A stretch of DNA of 64,000 bases from Candidatus Binataceae bacterium (GCA_030038355.1 JASHPB010000128.1:1-64000); one strand, 5' to 3'. Shown: positions 18,750 to 27,537, numbered from the stretch's first letter. Numbers and translations are program-made. Notes: generated by a model from the letters alone, not told the origin.

Positions 18750-18771
18750 CGGCAATTCCAGCTGATTGCCG
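18750..18771 (+). promoter_or_regulatory. Perfect 7-bp inverted repeat upstream of scnB
   Basis: CGGCAAT (18750-18756) and ATTGCCG (18765-18771) flank an 8-base centre, 22 bp before the GTG start of the first subunit gene and just before its GAGGAG ribosome site. It could be an operator for the upstream TetR protein or an RNA hairpin affecting initiation. Confidence 0.4.
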
Positions 18772-18793
18772 ATTCAGCGAGGAGATCTACAAA

Positions 18794-19219
18794 GTGTCAG
18801 CGCGACGCGATCTTCGTCAGCAGCAGGAACTCATCGGCGCGATACAGCCTGCCCTTCATGTGTCCCAGAACTGGAATTATGCGGTCGACGGAGCTCTGTA
18901 TAAGGCCTACATGCACCCGCCCCATGATGTCGGCGGCCAGTTCGACGCCCCTGGCGTGTACGAGGAGAAGGAAGAGGAACAGTGGGAACTCAACACTTAC
19001 GTGACCTGCGAGGTTCTCGGCTGGAGAGGGGTGTGGAACTCCGAAGAAAGACGGCGGCGAGCCGACAACGACCTGGGTTATTCGCTCTATCTGGGTATCC
19101 CTTATTACGGACGTTGGATTTTGGCCGCGGCCAGGATGCTGGTCGACAAAAACCACATTTCGCTGGCGGAACTAATCGAAAAGGTCGCGGAGGTGAAATC
19201 TCGCCATGCCAAAAAGTAA
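18794..19219 (+). CDS. scnB: Thiocyanate hydrolase beta-type subunit (nitrile hydratase beta, N-terminal half)
   Basis: This 141-aa protein matches only the N-terminal, helical part of nitrile hydratase beta subunits. Visible family segments are YKAYMHPPHDVGG near the start, GWRGVWNSEERRR in the middle, and YYGRWILAAARMLVDKNHIS near the end. In thiocyanate hydrolase the beta subunit is this half alone. The GTG start is backed by GAGGAG at 18779-18784. Its end overlaps the next gene by 14 bp, so the two halves are made together. The alternative is a three-subunit nitrile hydratase such as the toyocamycin enzyme. Confidence 0.82.
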   Translation: MSARRDLRQQQELIGAIQPALHVSQNWNYAVDGALYKAYMHPPHDVGGQFDAPGVYEEKEEEQWELNTYVTCEVLGWRGVWNSEERRRRADNDLGYSLYLGIPYYGRWILAAARMLVDKNHISLAELIEKVAEVKSRHAKK

Positions 19220-19532
19220 ACCTCCGGAAAAAGCTCAGAAATCCTCGGGCAAGGCCCGCTTCAAGCCGGGCGACCGTGTTCGCGTTAAGGACCTACCCAA
19301 CCTGTTTTACAGCCGCACTCAGATATATGTCCGCGGCGTCGTAGGCACGATCGCGGCTTGCACGTATCAGGACATCATTCCCGAAGATGAAGCCTTCAAT
19401 CGGGATGGCCGACTCGAGCAATATTACATCGTTCGCTTCCGTCAGAAGGACCTCTGGCCGGAATATCCCTTCGAGAACGATACGCTGCAGACCGAGTCGC
19501 CCGAGCGCTGGCTCGAGCCCGCCAACAACTGA
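19206..19532 (+). CDS. scnA: Thiocyanate hydrolase alpha-type subunit (nitrile hydratase beta, C-terminal half)
   Basis: The 108-aa protein corresponds to the C-terminal SH3-like beta-barrel of nitrile hydratase beta: FKPGDRVRVKDLPN, YVRGVVGTIAA, YYIVRFRQKDLWPEY and a final ERWLEPA. As a separate polypeptide it matches the alpha subunit of thiocyanate hydrolase (126 aa in Thiobacillus thioparus, from memory). It overlaps scnB and lies 29 bp before scnC. Gene order B-A-C is the one described for thiocyanate hydrolase. Confidence 0.82.
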   Translation: MPKSKPPEKAQKSSGKARFKPGDRVRVKDLPNLFYSRTQIYVRGVVGTIAACTYQDIIPEDEAFNRDGRLEQYYIVRFRQKDLWPEYPFENDTLQTESPERWLEPANN

Positions 19533-19561
19533 ACGCATCGAAAAAAAGAGAGGCTAGCAAT

Positions 19562-20278
19562 ATGAGCCACACACATAATCCCGGCGATGGCGGCGCGGGA
19601 GAACGTCACGCGGCGCCAATGGTCGAAGAGATTACCGACTTCGAGGTTCTCGAGATCGCGGTGCGGGAATTGGCAATCGAGCACGGACTCTTCACCGCGG
19701 AGGATCATCGCAGGTTCACTGAGTGGGCTGAATCAGTCGGACCAGCCGCGGGATCTCGATTGGTCGCGAAGGCATGGATCGACCCCGCCTTCAAAGCCCG
19801 TGTCATGGAAGATGCCGTCAAAGCCTGCAAGGAAATCGGAATCGACTGGGCGGAGCCCACGGGATTCGGCACGCCGAGCGACTACATGAATCTTCGCGTG
19901 CTCGAAGACACGCCGACCCTGCATCACGTAATCGTCTGCACGCTCTGCTCATGCTACCCGCGGCCTCTGCTCGGCATGTCGCCCGAATGGTACCGCACCA
20001 CGAACTATCGGCGCAGATTGGTTCGTTGGCCACGCGAGGTCCTTGCAGAATTCGGCTTGGTACTTCCCCCCGAGGTGGAAATTCGCGTCGAGGATTCCAA
20101 CCAGAAGTGCCGCTTCATGGTCCTCCCGGTGCGGCCTGAGGGCACCGAGAATTGGACGGAAAAGCGCCTTGCAGAAATCGTCACGCGCGACTGCATGATT
20201 GGCGTCGCCCTGCCGCGGCCCGGCAGGACGGCAGACGTTCATCCCGTTCAGAAGGCAGGTCGGCCCGTCCAGCGTTAG
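19562..20278 (+). CDS. scnC: Thiocyanate hydrolase gamma-type catalytic subunit (nitrile hydratase alpha family, cobalt type)
   Basis: The 238-aa protein is the metal-binding catalytic subunit. The claw-setting motif is CTLCSC with C126, C129 and C131; in this family two of the cysteines are oxidised to sulfinic and sulfenic acids and bind Co(III). Thr rather than Ser at the second position indicates the cobalt form. The following CYPRPLLGMSPEWY and RWPREVLAEFG segments are typical. Thiocyanate hydrolase converts thiocyanate to carbonyl sulfide and ammonia; nitrile hydratase converts nitriles to amides. Split beta genes and their order favour the first, without excluding a three-part nitrile hydratase. 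The ATG follows AGAGAGG. Confidence 0.85.
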   Translation: MSHTHNPGDGGAGERHAAPMVEEITDFEVLEIAVRELAIEHGLFTAEDHRRFTEWAESVGPAAGSRLVAKAWIDPAFKARVMEDAVKACKEIGIDWAEPTGFGTPSDYMNLRVLEDTPTLHHVIVCTLCSCYPRPLLGMSPEWYRTTNYRRRLVRWPREVLAEFGLVLPPEVEIRVEDSNQKCRFMVLPVRPEGTENWTEKRLAEIVTRDCMIGVALPRPGRTADVHPVQKAGRPVQR

Positions 20279-20299
20279 AGACTTCCTCGGAGGATAGAT

Positions 20300-20653
20300 A
20301 TGAGCGTGAAAAGTGATGTCGACCCGGGCCGCATCGCGCTTCTTGAGACCATGCGCAACACAGAGAAGACCTGGGATACGCTGGCGCCACAATACGGAGT
20401 TACCAATCCGGACCCACCGTGGAAAACGAGCCTCGTCGCAATGTGCGACTGCCTTGACGTTAGCGGAGCGCTTCCAGGCCTCGAGCGGCGCCATGCCGAG
20501 GATGAGCTCGCAGACTCCGTGTATCGCGACGTTCCCGCGCCAGAGCGACAGCTGCTCGCCCTGGCCCACATCATGCTGGGCCGCGGTCTGATCAGCGAGG
20601 ACGATCTCGCGAGCCGTATGCGCGCTGTTCGATCACGGCTCGAAACGGCTTGA
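20300..20653 (+). CDS. Small accessory protein of the thiocyanate hydrolase-like operon (P15K/activator-like)
   Basis: This 117-aa protein starts 21 bp after scnC with a GGAGG ribosome site. Its C-terminal helix pair (ERQLLALAHIMLGRGLISEDDL) resembles the helical part of nitrile hydratase beta N-terminal domains and the small activators of these enzymes. Thiocyanate hydrolase needs a small partner (P15K) for cobalt insertion and cysteine oxidation, encoded next to the structural genes. This is a likely counterpart, by position and partial resemblance only. Confidence 0.6.
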   Translation: MSVKSDVDPGRIALLETMRNTEKTWDTLAPQYGVTNPDPPWKTSLVAMCDCLDVSGALPGLERRHAEDELADSVYRDVPAPERQLLALAHIMLGRGLISEDDLASRMRAVRSRLETA

Positions 20654-20821
20654 GCCGCCGCTAAGGCCGAGCACCGAAGCCTCTGTTGATCAGGCCGGCA
20701 TTTCGGCGCGTGCCACGGCTGCGCGTATCCGCGTCGCTCCGCGAAATCTACATTTCCTGTTTCGACCTGTTGTAGTGGATAATTCCTGTCGACCCACAGC
20801 AAGAGCGGAGGTGAGATAGAG

Positions 20822-21313
20822 ATGGCACGGAAGAATCTGGGTGACGCCTTTGGTGGCAAGATAACGACCCTGGAAGAACAGCGTGCAATCTGGCTCGACG
20901 CCCTGCATGAAGACGCCATCTGGGAAGGTCCGACCTTCGAAATCCCGGTCGCGATGATCGGCCGCGACGCCGTGAGCCGTTTCATGGAATTTCTGTTGAG
21001 CGTTGTTCCGCGCTTCAGCACGAAACCGGCAGCGGTTTATCCAACCGCTGATCTGGAAACGGTCATCGTCGAATCCTCAGGCGGCGGAGATACCGTTCAT
21101 GGCGGCCGCTACACGCAGCGCTATTTTACCATTATCACGACGAAAAACGGCCAAGCGTATCGTATGCGCGAATACGTCAACCCGTTCCAGACTTACAAGG
21201 CCTTCGGGAAAGAGCGCTGGGAGCGGGTCATCGGCGAGATCGCCGCGAAGCACAACCGTCCGTGGCCAGCTTCGCAGCCGCCCGACCCAATCGTGTTGCC
21301 GCCCTTGCGATAA
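20822..21313 (+). CDS. SnoaL/NTF2-like protein
   Basis: The 163-aa protein fits the cone-shaped alpha+beta barrel of the NTF2/SnoaL superfamily: an N-terminal helix region with [10 protein letters not shown], a central [12 protein letters not shown] helix, and strands ending in [17 protein letters not shown], close to PhzA/B- and limonene-epoxide-hydrolase-like proteins. The reaction is unknown. It follows the accessory gene by 168 bp and may be a separate unit; AGCGGAGGTGAG precedes the start. Confidence 0.7.
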   Translation: MARKNLGDAFGGKITTLEEQRAIWLDALHEDAIWEGPTFEIPVAMIGRDAVSRFMEFLLSVVPRFSTKPAAVYPTADLETVIVESSGGGDTVHGGRYTQRYFTIITTKNGQAYRMREYVNPFQTYKAFGKERWERVIGEIAAKHNRPWPASQPPDPIVLPPLR

Positions 21314-21401
21314 AACTGGCGCTTCGTCGGGTCGGCAGACTCATTTCAGGCAGGCACTCGCCAGAGTCAGAGAGAAGGAAGATCGAGGATGTCTAGTGAG
21401 A

Positions 21402-21874
21402 ATGAAGGAAACAAAGCGTCCCCCATTTCCACCGTTTACCTTTGAGACCGCCATTCAGAAAGTTCGCTTGATCGAAGATGCCTGGAACTCCCGTGAACCG
21501 AAGAAGATGGTACTCGCTTACACCGCGGACTCACGTTGGAGAAATCGCGCGGAATTCATGAATGGAAGGCAACAGCTAGTCGCCTTTCTCAAGCGCAAAT
21601 AGGCCCCAGAACTGGACTACCGCCTGATCAAGGCATTGTGGGCATTCGACGGTAATCGCCTCGCAGTAAGGTTTGCCTATGAATTTCACGATGACTCAGG
21701 CAACTGGTTCCGCGCCTACGGCAACGAGAATTGGGAGTTTGATGAGAACGGACTGAGCGATCGAAATTCGCGTCGATAAATGATCTCCTTATAAAAGAGA
21801 TCGATCGCAAGTATCACTGGCCACTTGGGGGCCCTCCCAACGGCCACCCTGGTCTGAGCGATCTCGGCCTATGA
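21402..21874 (+). pseudogene. DUF1348/NTF2-like gene broken by a stop codon and a frameshift
   Basis: The frame from 21402 begins [22 protein letters not shown]-like (PPFTFE, then DAWNSREP), as in the DUF1348 NTF2-like family. It is cut by TAG at 21600-21602 where the family has Trp (FLKRK, stop, [10 protein letters not shown]). The same frame continues through [16 protein letters not shown] and [12 protein letters not shown] to about 21765. A one-base loss then moves the match to another frame ([17 protein letters not shown], ending SDLGL) and the natural stop at 21872-21874. All parts of a roughly 155-aa protein remain, so the damage is recent or due to base errors. Confidence 0.82.
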
Positions 21875-21881
21875 GCAATAC

Positions 21882-22427
21882 TTGCAGGGCGATATCGCGT
21901 GTAACATTCGATCTGCTTTATATCGGCCAACGGAGGTAGAAGCTGTTTGGAAAAAAAATCGGTCGCCACTCATATCCGCGTTGACTCCAAAAAGAAGGGT
22001 TGTCCCCGGATCGGTTCAGACCTACCTTCAAAACTCCAGCGTGGAGAGTTCCAGCAATTTGTCGTTCGATGTTGTCTTCAACGGAGTTACGGCGCCCGGT
22101 GTTCTCGATAGTGGATCGAACGGATACTTCTTCGACGATTCGAATATTCCCGAGTGCCCCCAGGAAGCCATCGTCGAGTCTTTCATGAGCGCAACCGATG
22201 AAAGTATTGGCAGTTCCGTATCCGGCATCGTGAACTTCGACGTGGAAAATGCCCTGGACCTCTTAGACTCAGACAACGGCACCAATGACGCATTCAACGA
22301 TCTAGGCGGTACCTTCGACGGCGGTTCGTCCGTCGATGAGTTTGATTGGTGCTCAAAGTTCTTCCTCGGTAGAACCGTTTTTATCGGCAATACGGATGCC
22401 AAAATCGTCATTGGGTACACGCCCTGA
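21882..22427 (+). pseudogene. C-terminal fragment of a DUF3443-type protein
   Basis: The open frame gives 181 aa. From about residue 60 it carries the end of DUF3443 proteins: GVLDSGSNGYFF, a NAFNDLGG-like segment, then EFDWCSKFFLGRTVF. Complete members exceed 400 aa and begin with a signal peptide and a first DTGSxG motif; neither is present upstream, where the sequence runs straight into the broken DUF1348 gene. This is a 5'-truncated remnant rather than a short functional gene. An aspartic-protease-like fold has been suggested by the DSGS motif; that is inference. Confidence 0.6.
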
Positions 22428-22444
22428 CGTCGTTAATCGCGGCG

Positions 22445-23554
22445 CTAAGCTCCGATAGCCACTCCGACTACACGGCCGATTGCGAATGTTACGGCCGCTG
22501 CCGCAAGGCCGATCGCCAACTGGAGCATCCCGGAAGTTAGGAGATTGCGCCCCGTGAAGAGCGTTGTCCCAGCCCCGACCATGAATAGCACCAGCGCGCA
22601 TAGCACGAGGCTCACCACGATCGCCTCGCTACCTGAGAGAACAAAGAACGGCAGCACCGGGAATACCGCTCCGATCGCGAACAGCAGAAACGATGATATA
22701 GCGGCGATCGAAGCCGATCTTCGACGCCGGGACGAATCCACTCGGCTTGTCACCTCATCGGGAGCGAGGCGCGAGTGCTGAGAGATCATGCGATCCGCCA
22801 TTGCTGCCGCGGCTTCGTCGGTAAGTCCCTTTGCGCGATAAATTCGGCTTAGCTGCTCACGTTCGTCTGCAGTCATAAGCGAGATCTCTTCGGGCCGAAC
22901 TTCAATCTCGTTCAAGTAGGTTTCCATTGAGGTGCTCACCGAGAGCCACTCTCCCATCGCCATCGCGCACCCGCCCGCAACGAGGCCAGCGAGTCCCGTG
23001 ACCAGGATTGCGTGCGGCTTCATCGCGGCCCCCGCAACTCCCATCACCAGGCTGAGGTTCGAGACCAGACCATCGTTGGCGCCCAACACCGCGGCGCGAA
23101 GTGCAGTCGCCGTTCCTGTCTGATGCCTTCCCTCGAGGCGGGTCAGCGCTGCAATCGACATAGTAGGCGCCGGAGCCGCCAAAGCCTCGATCAGGCGCGC
23201 GTGCGATCGCTCGGCCGCCGGCAATCCCCCGGCTGCCGCCTCGGGCTGCGTATCGTAGTCGCCGCTTCCACCGCGCTCGAGGCTGGTCGCAATTGGCAGC
23301 ACGAACGCCGGTCCAAAGCGACGCGCAAGCAAGATCAGGGCACGGGTGCGCCAGCGCGCCTGCACTTCGGGTATGGGATGCCCGATCTCGGACAAGCGCT
23401 GCTTCCAGAACTCCGCATGGTCCTGCTCGAGTTCCGCCAACCGACGATATACGCTCGAGACTTCAGGCTTGGTTTCGAGCTGCGCCAGTCCTTGGTAAAG
23501 CGCGATACTGTCGACCTCGCCCTGAAGATTCGACAGGTATCGTCCGAGGTTCAT
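22445..23554 (-). CDS. mbfA: Ferritin-like/VIT1 iron exporter (MbfA-like)
   Basis: The start at 23554 has AAGGA just upstream and gives 369 aa; an ATG at 23590 would add 12. Residues 1-140 form a ferritin-like four-helix domain with E and ExxH ligands (GEVDSIALYQ, LEQDHAEFW). The C-terminal part is a VIT1/CCC1 transporter with RAAVLGANDGLVSNLSLV and five membrane segments. Membrane-bound ferritin A proteins with this layout export ferrous iron and protect against peroxide. The gene stands alone, divergent from the ABC transporter operon. Confidence 0.88.
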   Translation of the reverse strand: MNLGRYLSNLQGEVDSIALYQGLAQLETKPEVSSVYRRLAELEQDHAEFWKQRLSEIGHPIPEVQARWRTRALILLARRFGPAFVLPIATSLERGGSGDYDTQPEAAAGGLPAAERSHARLIEALAAPAPTMSIAALTRLEGRHQTGTATALRAAVLGANDGLVSNLSLVMGVAGAAMKPHAILVTGLAGLVAGGCAMAMGEWLSVSTSMETYLNEIEVRPEEISLMTADEREQLSRIYRAKGLTDEAAAAMADRMISQHSRLAPDEVTSRVDSSRRRRSASIAAISSFLLFAIGAVFPVLPFFVLSGSEAIVVSLVLCALVLFMVGAGTTLFTGRNLLTSGMLQLAIGLAAAAVTFAIGRVVGVAIGA

Positions 23555-23686
23555 ATCGTCCTTAAGATTAATTTCTTCACCCCGCCCCATAGTACCTGGC
23601 CTTAATGCAGTCGCGATTGATCCTGTGCTATGAGACTGCTCTCATTGCAGGACTAATTCGACCCATGCCGCGCCCGGCGGAGAACC

Positions 23687-25423
23687 GTGGAGCAACATGC
23701 CGAGGTACTGATCGGACGAACGTGGCCTCAGCGCGTTCCGGGATGGCGAGACCTTATCGCGATCGCGCTGGTGATTGCGATCGTCGTCCTGCTCGGTTCG
23801 GGAGCGCGTCAGATGATCGCGCCGCTGGTCGCCTCTCGGGGCGCTACAATCTCCCTTTCGCCCGCGGCACTGCCCAACTATGCGCTCCGCACCACGCTCA
23901 GGATGCTGGCCGCGCTGCTCGCCTCGTTGATCTTCACGTTCCTCTACGCAACTCCGGCAGCCAAGAGCCGGCGCGCCGAGACGGTATTGATACCCCTGCT
24001 CGACGTCCTGCAGTCGGTGCCGGTGCTGGGTTACCTTTCGTTTACCGTGGTCTTTTTCGTCTCGCTGTTTCCGCGCTCGTGGCTGGGACCGGAGCTGGCC
24101 GCGATCTTCGCGATCTTCACCGCACAGGCCTGGAACATGACCTTCAGCTTATATCAGTCGCTGATAACCACTCCGACCGATCTGATCGAGGCGAGCCGCA
24201 GCTTTCGCTTCAGCGGCTGGCAACGATTCTGGTGTCTCGAAGTCCCGTTCGCGATGCCCGGCCTGATTTGGAACATGATGATGTCGATGTCGGGAGGATG
24301 GTTTTTTGTCGTCGCCTCTGAGGCCATCTCGGTCGGCGCATTTCAGGTGGCGCTGCCTGGCATAGGGTCTTACGTCGCGCTCGCGATTCAACAGCGCTCT
24401 CTCGCCGCAATCGGCTGGGCGATCATTGCGATGACCGTGGCAATCCTGATTTACGATCAACTGCTGTTTCGGCCGTTGGTGGCATGGGCCGACAAGTTCC
24501 GGTTCGAGCAAACTGCAGCCCAGGTTGTGCCGCGAAGCTGGGTGCTGGACCTGTTTCGGCAGGCGCCCCTAATGAAGTTCGTGACCGCGCCCTTGGGGAG
24601 CGGTGTGCAGGCGGCCGCGCGCGCACGACTGGCTCTACCGCGCAGGCCCGCCTGGCTCGTACCGTTGATACCCTCGCGACCGATCGCGGATGTCGCCTGG
24701 TACGGAATGGCCGCCGCGCTGATCGCATATGCCACGACGAGACTCGTGCAATTTGCCCGACCAGAGCTCACGTGGGCCGATGTCAAAATCGCAACGGACA
24801 ATGGCTTATTGACGCTCGCGCGTGTCGTTATCCTGATCATTCTGGCGACGATGGTCTGGGTGCCGATAGGCGTGGCAGTAGGTTTGCGGCCGCGGGTGGC
24901 GTCGAAGGTGCAGCCGGTCGCCCAGTTTCTCGCGGCATTTCCCGCCAACCTGCTCTTCCCGGTCGCCGTGTACGTGATCGTCACATTCCGTCTCGCGCCG
25001 AAGATATGGCTGAGTCCTCTCATGATCCTCGGCACTCAATGGTACATCCTGTTCAACGTTATCGCCGGCGCGAGCGCGTTTCCCGGCGACTTACGCGAGG
25101 CCGCGGCGAGCTTCCGCATACGCGGATGGCGATGGTGGCGAGAGGTGATGCTGCCGGGCATTTTTCCCTACTATGTGACCGGCGCGATTACCGCGTCGGG
25201 CGGCGCCTGGAACGCAAGTATCGTTTCGGAAGCGGTTTACTGGGGGTCAACCCGTATCAACGGCGGTGGACTCGGCGCGTACATCGCTCAGATGACCGAA
25301 GCGGGAGATTACCCGCGTATCGCGCTCGGTATCGCCGTCATGTCGGTTTTTGTTATCTCGATGAATCGGCTTATATGGAGGCCGTTCTATGCCTTCGCAG
25401 AACGCCGAACGCGGCTTGATTGA
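23687..25423 (+). CDS. ABC transporter, duplicated permease (anion uptake type)
   Basis: The 578-aa protein contains two binding-protein-dependent permease domains in tandem, about residues 80-270 and 365-560. Each has the EAA-type loop: LIEASRSFRFSGWQRFWCLE and LREAAASFRIRGWRWWRE. This matches the duplicated permease group related to NitT/TauT systems for nitrate, sulfonates or bicarbonate. The start is GTG. Its end overlaps the ATPase gene by 35 bp. No substrate-binding protein is encoded nearby, so the solute is unknown. Confidence 0.88.
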   Translation: MEQHAEVLIGRTWPQRVPGWRDLIAIALVIAIVVLLGSGARQMIAPLVASRGATISLSPAALPNYALRTTLRMLAALLASLIFTFLYATPAAKSRRAETVLIPLLDVLQSVPVLGYLSFTVVFFVSLFPRSWLGPELAAIFAIFTAQAWNMTFSLYQSLITTPTDLIEASRSFRFSGWQRFWCLEVPFAMPGLIWNMMMSMSGGWFFVVASEAISVGAFQVALPGIGSYVALAIQQRSLAAIGWAIIAMTVAILIYDQLLFRPLVAWADKFRFEQTAAQVVPRSWVLDLFRQAPLMKFVTAPLGSGVQAAARARLALPRRPAWLVPLIPSRPIADVAWYGMAAALIAYATTRLVQFARPELTWADVKIATDNGLLTLARVVILIILATMVWVPIGVAVGLRPRVASKVQPVAQFLAAFPANLLFPVAVYVIVTFRLAPKIWLSPLMILGTQWYILFNVIAGASAFPGDLREAAASFRIRGWRWWREVMLPGIFPYYVTGAITASGGAWNASIVSEAVYWGSTRINGGGLGAYIAQMTEAGDYPRIALGIAVMSVFVISMNRLIWRPFYAFAERRTRLD

Positions 25424-26753
25424 GAGAAGGTCGCGGGCGGCGCCGAGCGGCGACCGCGTCCTCGAAATGCGCGAAGTCCACAAAGGCTTCGCCAAGCCCT
25501 CCGGTGAACCACTGCCGGTGCTGGCCGATATCAATCTCGCAATCGCAGAGGGCGAAATCCTTGGCCTCCTCGGACGTTCGGGCTCAGGCAAATCGACGCT
25601 GCTGCGGATCGCCGGCGGTCTTATCAAGCCATCGTCAGGTACGGTGCTCTATCGTGGAAAACCGCTCCTGGAGCCCGCGGCCGGCATCGCCGTGGTGTTT
25701 CAGAGCTTCGCGTTGTTCCCGTGGCTCACGGTCGAGGAAAATGTCGAAGCGGGCCTCGATGCAATAGGCCTGGCCAAAGCCGAAGCGCGCCGCCGGACGC
25801 AATCTGCGATCGAATTGATCGGCCTCGACGGCTTTCAGTCCGCCTACCCGCGCGAGCTTTCTGGCGGGATGCGCCAGCGCGTCGGATTTGCGCGCGCGAT
25901 GGTGGTCGAGCCGGTCCTGCTTCTCATGGACGAGCCATTCTCCGCCTTGGACGTGCTCACGGCGGAATCTTTGCGGACAGATTTCATGGATCTCTGGATC
26001 GAGCGACAGCTTCCGACCAAATCAGTCCTGATCGTGACGCACAACATCGATGAAGCGGTCATGATGTGCGATCGCATCCTGGTTCTGTCCTCGAATCCAG
26101 GACGAATCGCCGCTGAAATTCCGGTCCCGCTGGCACATCCGCGCGATCGGCAGGATAGTGAATTTCGCCGCATAGTCGATGAAATCTACTCGATCCTGAC
26201 CTCGCGCACGACCGAGTCGCTCAGCGCCGGCAACCACGCCCGCGGCCCCTTCGCACATCCACTGCCGTTGGTGACGGTGAATCGCTTGATGGGGTTTATC
26301 GACACGCTTGCGCAAGCGCCCTACAACGGGCAAGCCGAGTTGGCCGAAATCGCGGAAGCCTTCTCGCTGGACGTCGGCGCGCTATTCGCGATCGCCGAGG
26401 CGCTGCACATGTTGGAATTCGCCGAGCTCAAGGAAAGCGCGATCAAGATTACCGCGGCTGGCCGCCTGCTCACGCAGAGTGACACCGAGGAGCGTAAGCG
26501 GTTATTCCGTGAGCATCTGCTGCGTTTCGTTCCGCTCGCAGCACACATCCATCACGTTCTCAGCGAGCGCGAAGACCATCGCGCACCGCGCGAGCGATTC
26601 GAACTCGAACTTGAAGATCATCTCAACCCGGGTGATGCGGAAAAGTCCTTGCTGGCGGCGATCGGATGGGGCCGCTACGCGGAGCTTTTCGAATATGACG
26701 ACGACGCCCGAATCTTTGCGCTGATCGGTAGCAACAGTGAATCAGCTCTTTAA
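25389..26753 (+). CDS. ABC transporter ATPase with C-terminal AAA-associated domain
   Basis: Residues 25-260 form a NitT/TauT-type ATPase with Walker A GRSGSGKST, Q-loop FQSFALFPW, signature LSGGMRQR and Walker B LLLMDEPF. Residues 290-440 form the winged-helix-like AAA-associated domain typical of the partners of duplicated permeases. It energises the preceding permease. It overlaps both the permease gene and the UspA gene, so the three are co-translated. Confidence 0.9.
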   Translation: MPSQNAERGLIERRSRAAPSGDRVLEMREVHKGFAKPSGEPLPVLADINLAIAEGEILGLLGRSGSGKSTLLRIAGGLIKPSSGTVLYRGKPLLEPAAGIAVVFQSFALFPWLTVEENVEAGLDAIGLAKAEARRRTQSAIELIGLDGFQSAYPRELSGGMRQRVGFARAMVVEPVLLLMDEPFSALDVLTAESLRTDFMDLWIERQLPTKSVLIVTHNIDEAVMMCDRILVLSSNPGRIAAEIPVPLAHPRDRQDSEFRRIVDEIYSILTSRTTESLSAGNHARGPFAHPLPLVTVNRLMGFIDTLAQAPYNGQAELAEIAEAFSLDVGALFAIAEALHMLEFAELKESAIKITAAGRLLTQSDTEERKRLFREHLLRFVPLAAHIHHVLSEREDHRAPRERFELELEDHLNPGDAEKSLLAAIGWGRYAELFEYDDDARIFALIGSNSESAL

Positions 26754-27138
26754 CAACATCCTGTGTCCGGTCGATTTTGACGGCCAGGCCGCGTCGGCAC
26801 TCGAATTAGCGGCGCGAATCGCAAGGACTATGGGCGCCGCGGTTTGCGTTGTTCACGTCGTTTCGGCCGACGCACAAGCTGAGCGCGGATGGCAAAAAGG
26901 TGAAGCTGTTCAACTGGAGAAAATCGCGGACGAAAAGCTGAGCGGGCTCGCCCACGATTTCATCGTCCGCAGCGGTGCCGTTGCGTTCGAAGTGCTTAAT
27001 GCCGCCGCCGACCTCGACGCCGATTTAATTGTGATGCCGACGCACGGTCGCGCCGGTTTGAAGCGGCTCGTTCTTGGAAGTGTCGCGGAGCAGGTCATTC
27101 GAAAATCTCCTGTGCCCGTCCTCACGCTAGTTCCTTGA
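26737..27138 (+). CDS. Universal stress protein UspA family
   Basis: The 133-aa protein has the Usp fold: NILCPVDFDGQAASALELA at the start and the ATP-binding GRAGLKRLVLGS near the C-terminus. The start overlaps the ATPase gene by 17 bp, so it is the last gene of the transporter operon. Such proteins bind ATP or AMP and modulate stress tolerance or transport. The start is GTG. Confidence 0.88.
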   Translation: MNQLFNNILCPVDFDGQAASALELAARIARTMGAAVCVVHVVSADAQAERGWQKGEAVQLEKIADEKLSGLAHDFIVRSGAVAFEVLNAAADLDADLIVMPTHGRAGLKRLVLGSVAEQVIRKSPVPVLTLVP

Positions 27139-27537
27139 GCTGCTGGGACAAATGATTCGGGGGCTATCATCGCAGAGGTCGCGGCATTGGTCTGCGACCG
27201 AGCGCGAGCCGCCAAGTTGTCGGCGCTGCTGACGGTCGTGGCATTATCGCGAGCGCGCTCTCGGGGCCGCGATCACCACGCGCTTGGTGGAACTAGGCTG
27301 GATGGAGAGGACGAAGCGAAGCCACGCAGCGATCGGCACTGCATCGGGCAGGTAGGGGCTCCACTAGACTTCGGAGTCGACACGTCCGAAGCAACCGAAC
27401 GCCGAGCAGACTAATACTTCGATCAACGTCGAAGTGACGTTCTTGCTTTCGATCGTCTGGGTCATATGATTAGGGCAAGTTGCGGATAGCTCTTGTTCGG
27501 GCGCGAGCGCATAGCCCCGACATCACAGGAGGCAGCC
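27139..27537. other. Intergenic stretch without a recognisable gene
   Basis: Open frames here are short and show no family pattern. The only clear element is the AGGAGG ribosome site at 27527-27532, for the following broken gene. No terminator with a U-tract was seen after the UspA gene. Confidence 0.5.

Noticed and set aside
21598-21602. TAG in the DUF1348 gene as a pyrrolysine codon
   Set aside because: The family has Trp here, there is no pyrrolysine context, and a frameshift lies further on; gene decay or a base error is simpler.
27187-27414. A 75-codon frame between the UspA and CMD genes
   Set aside because: No ribosome site and no family pattern; composition looks like non-coding GC-rich DNA.
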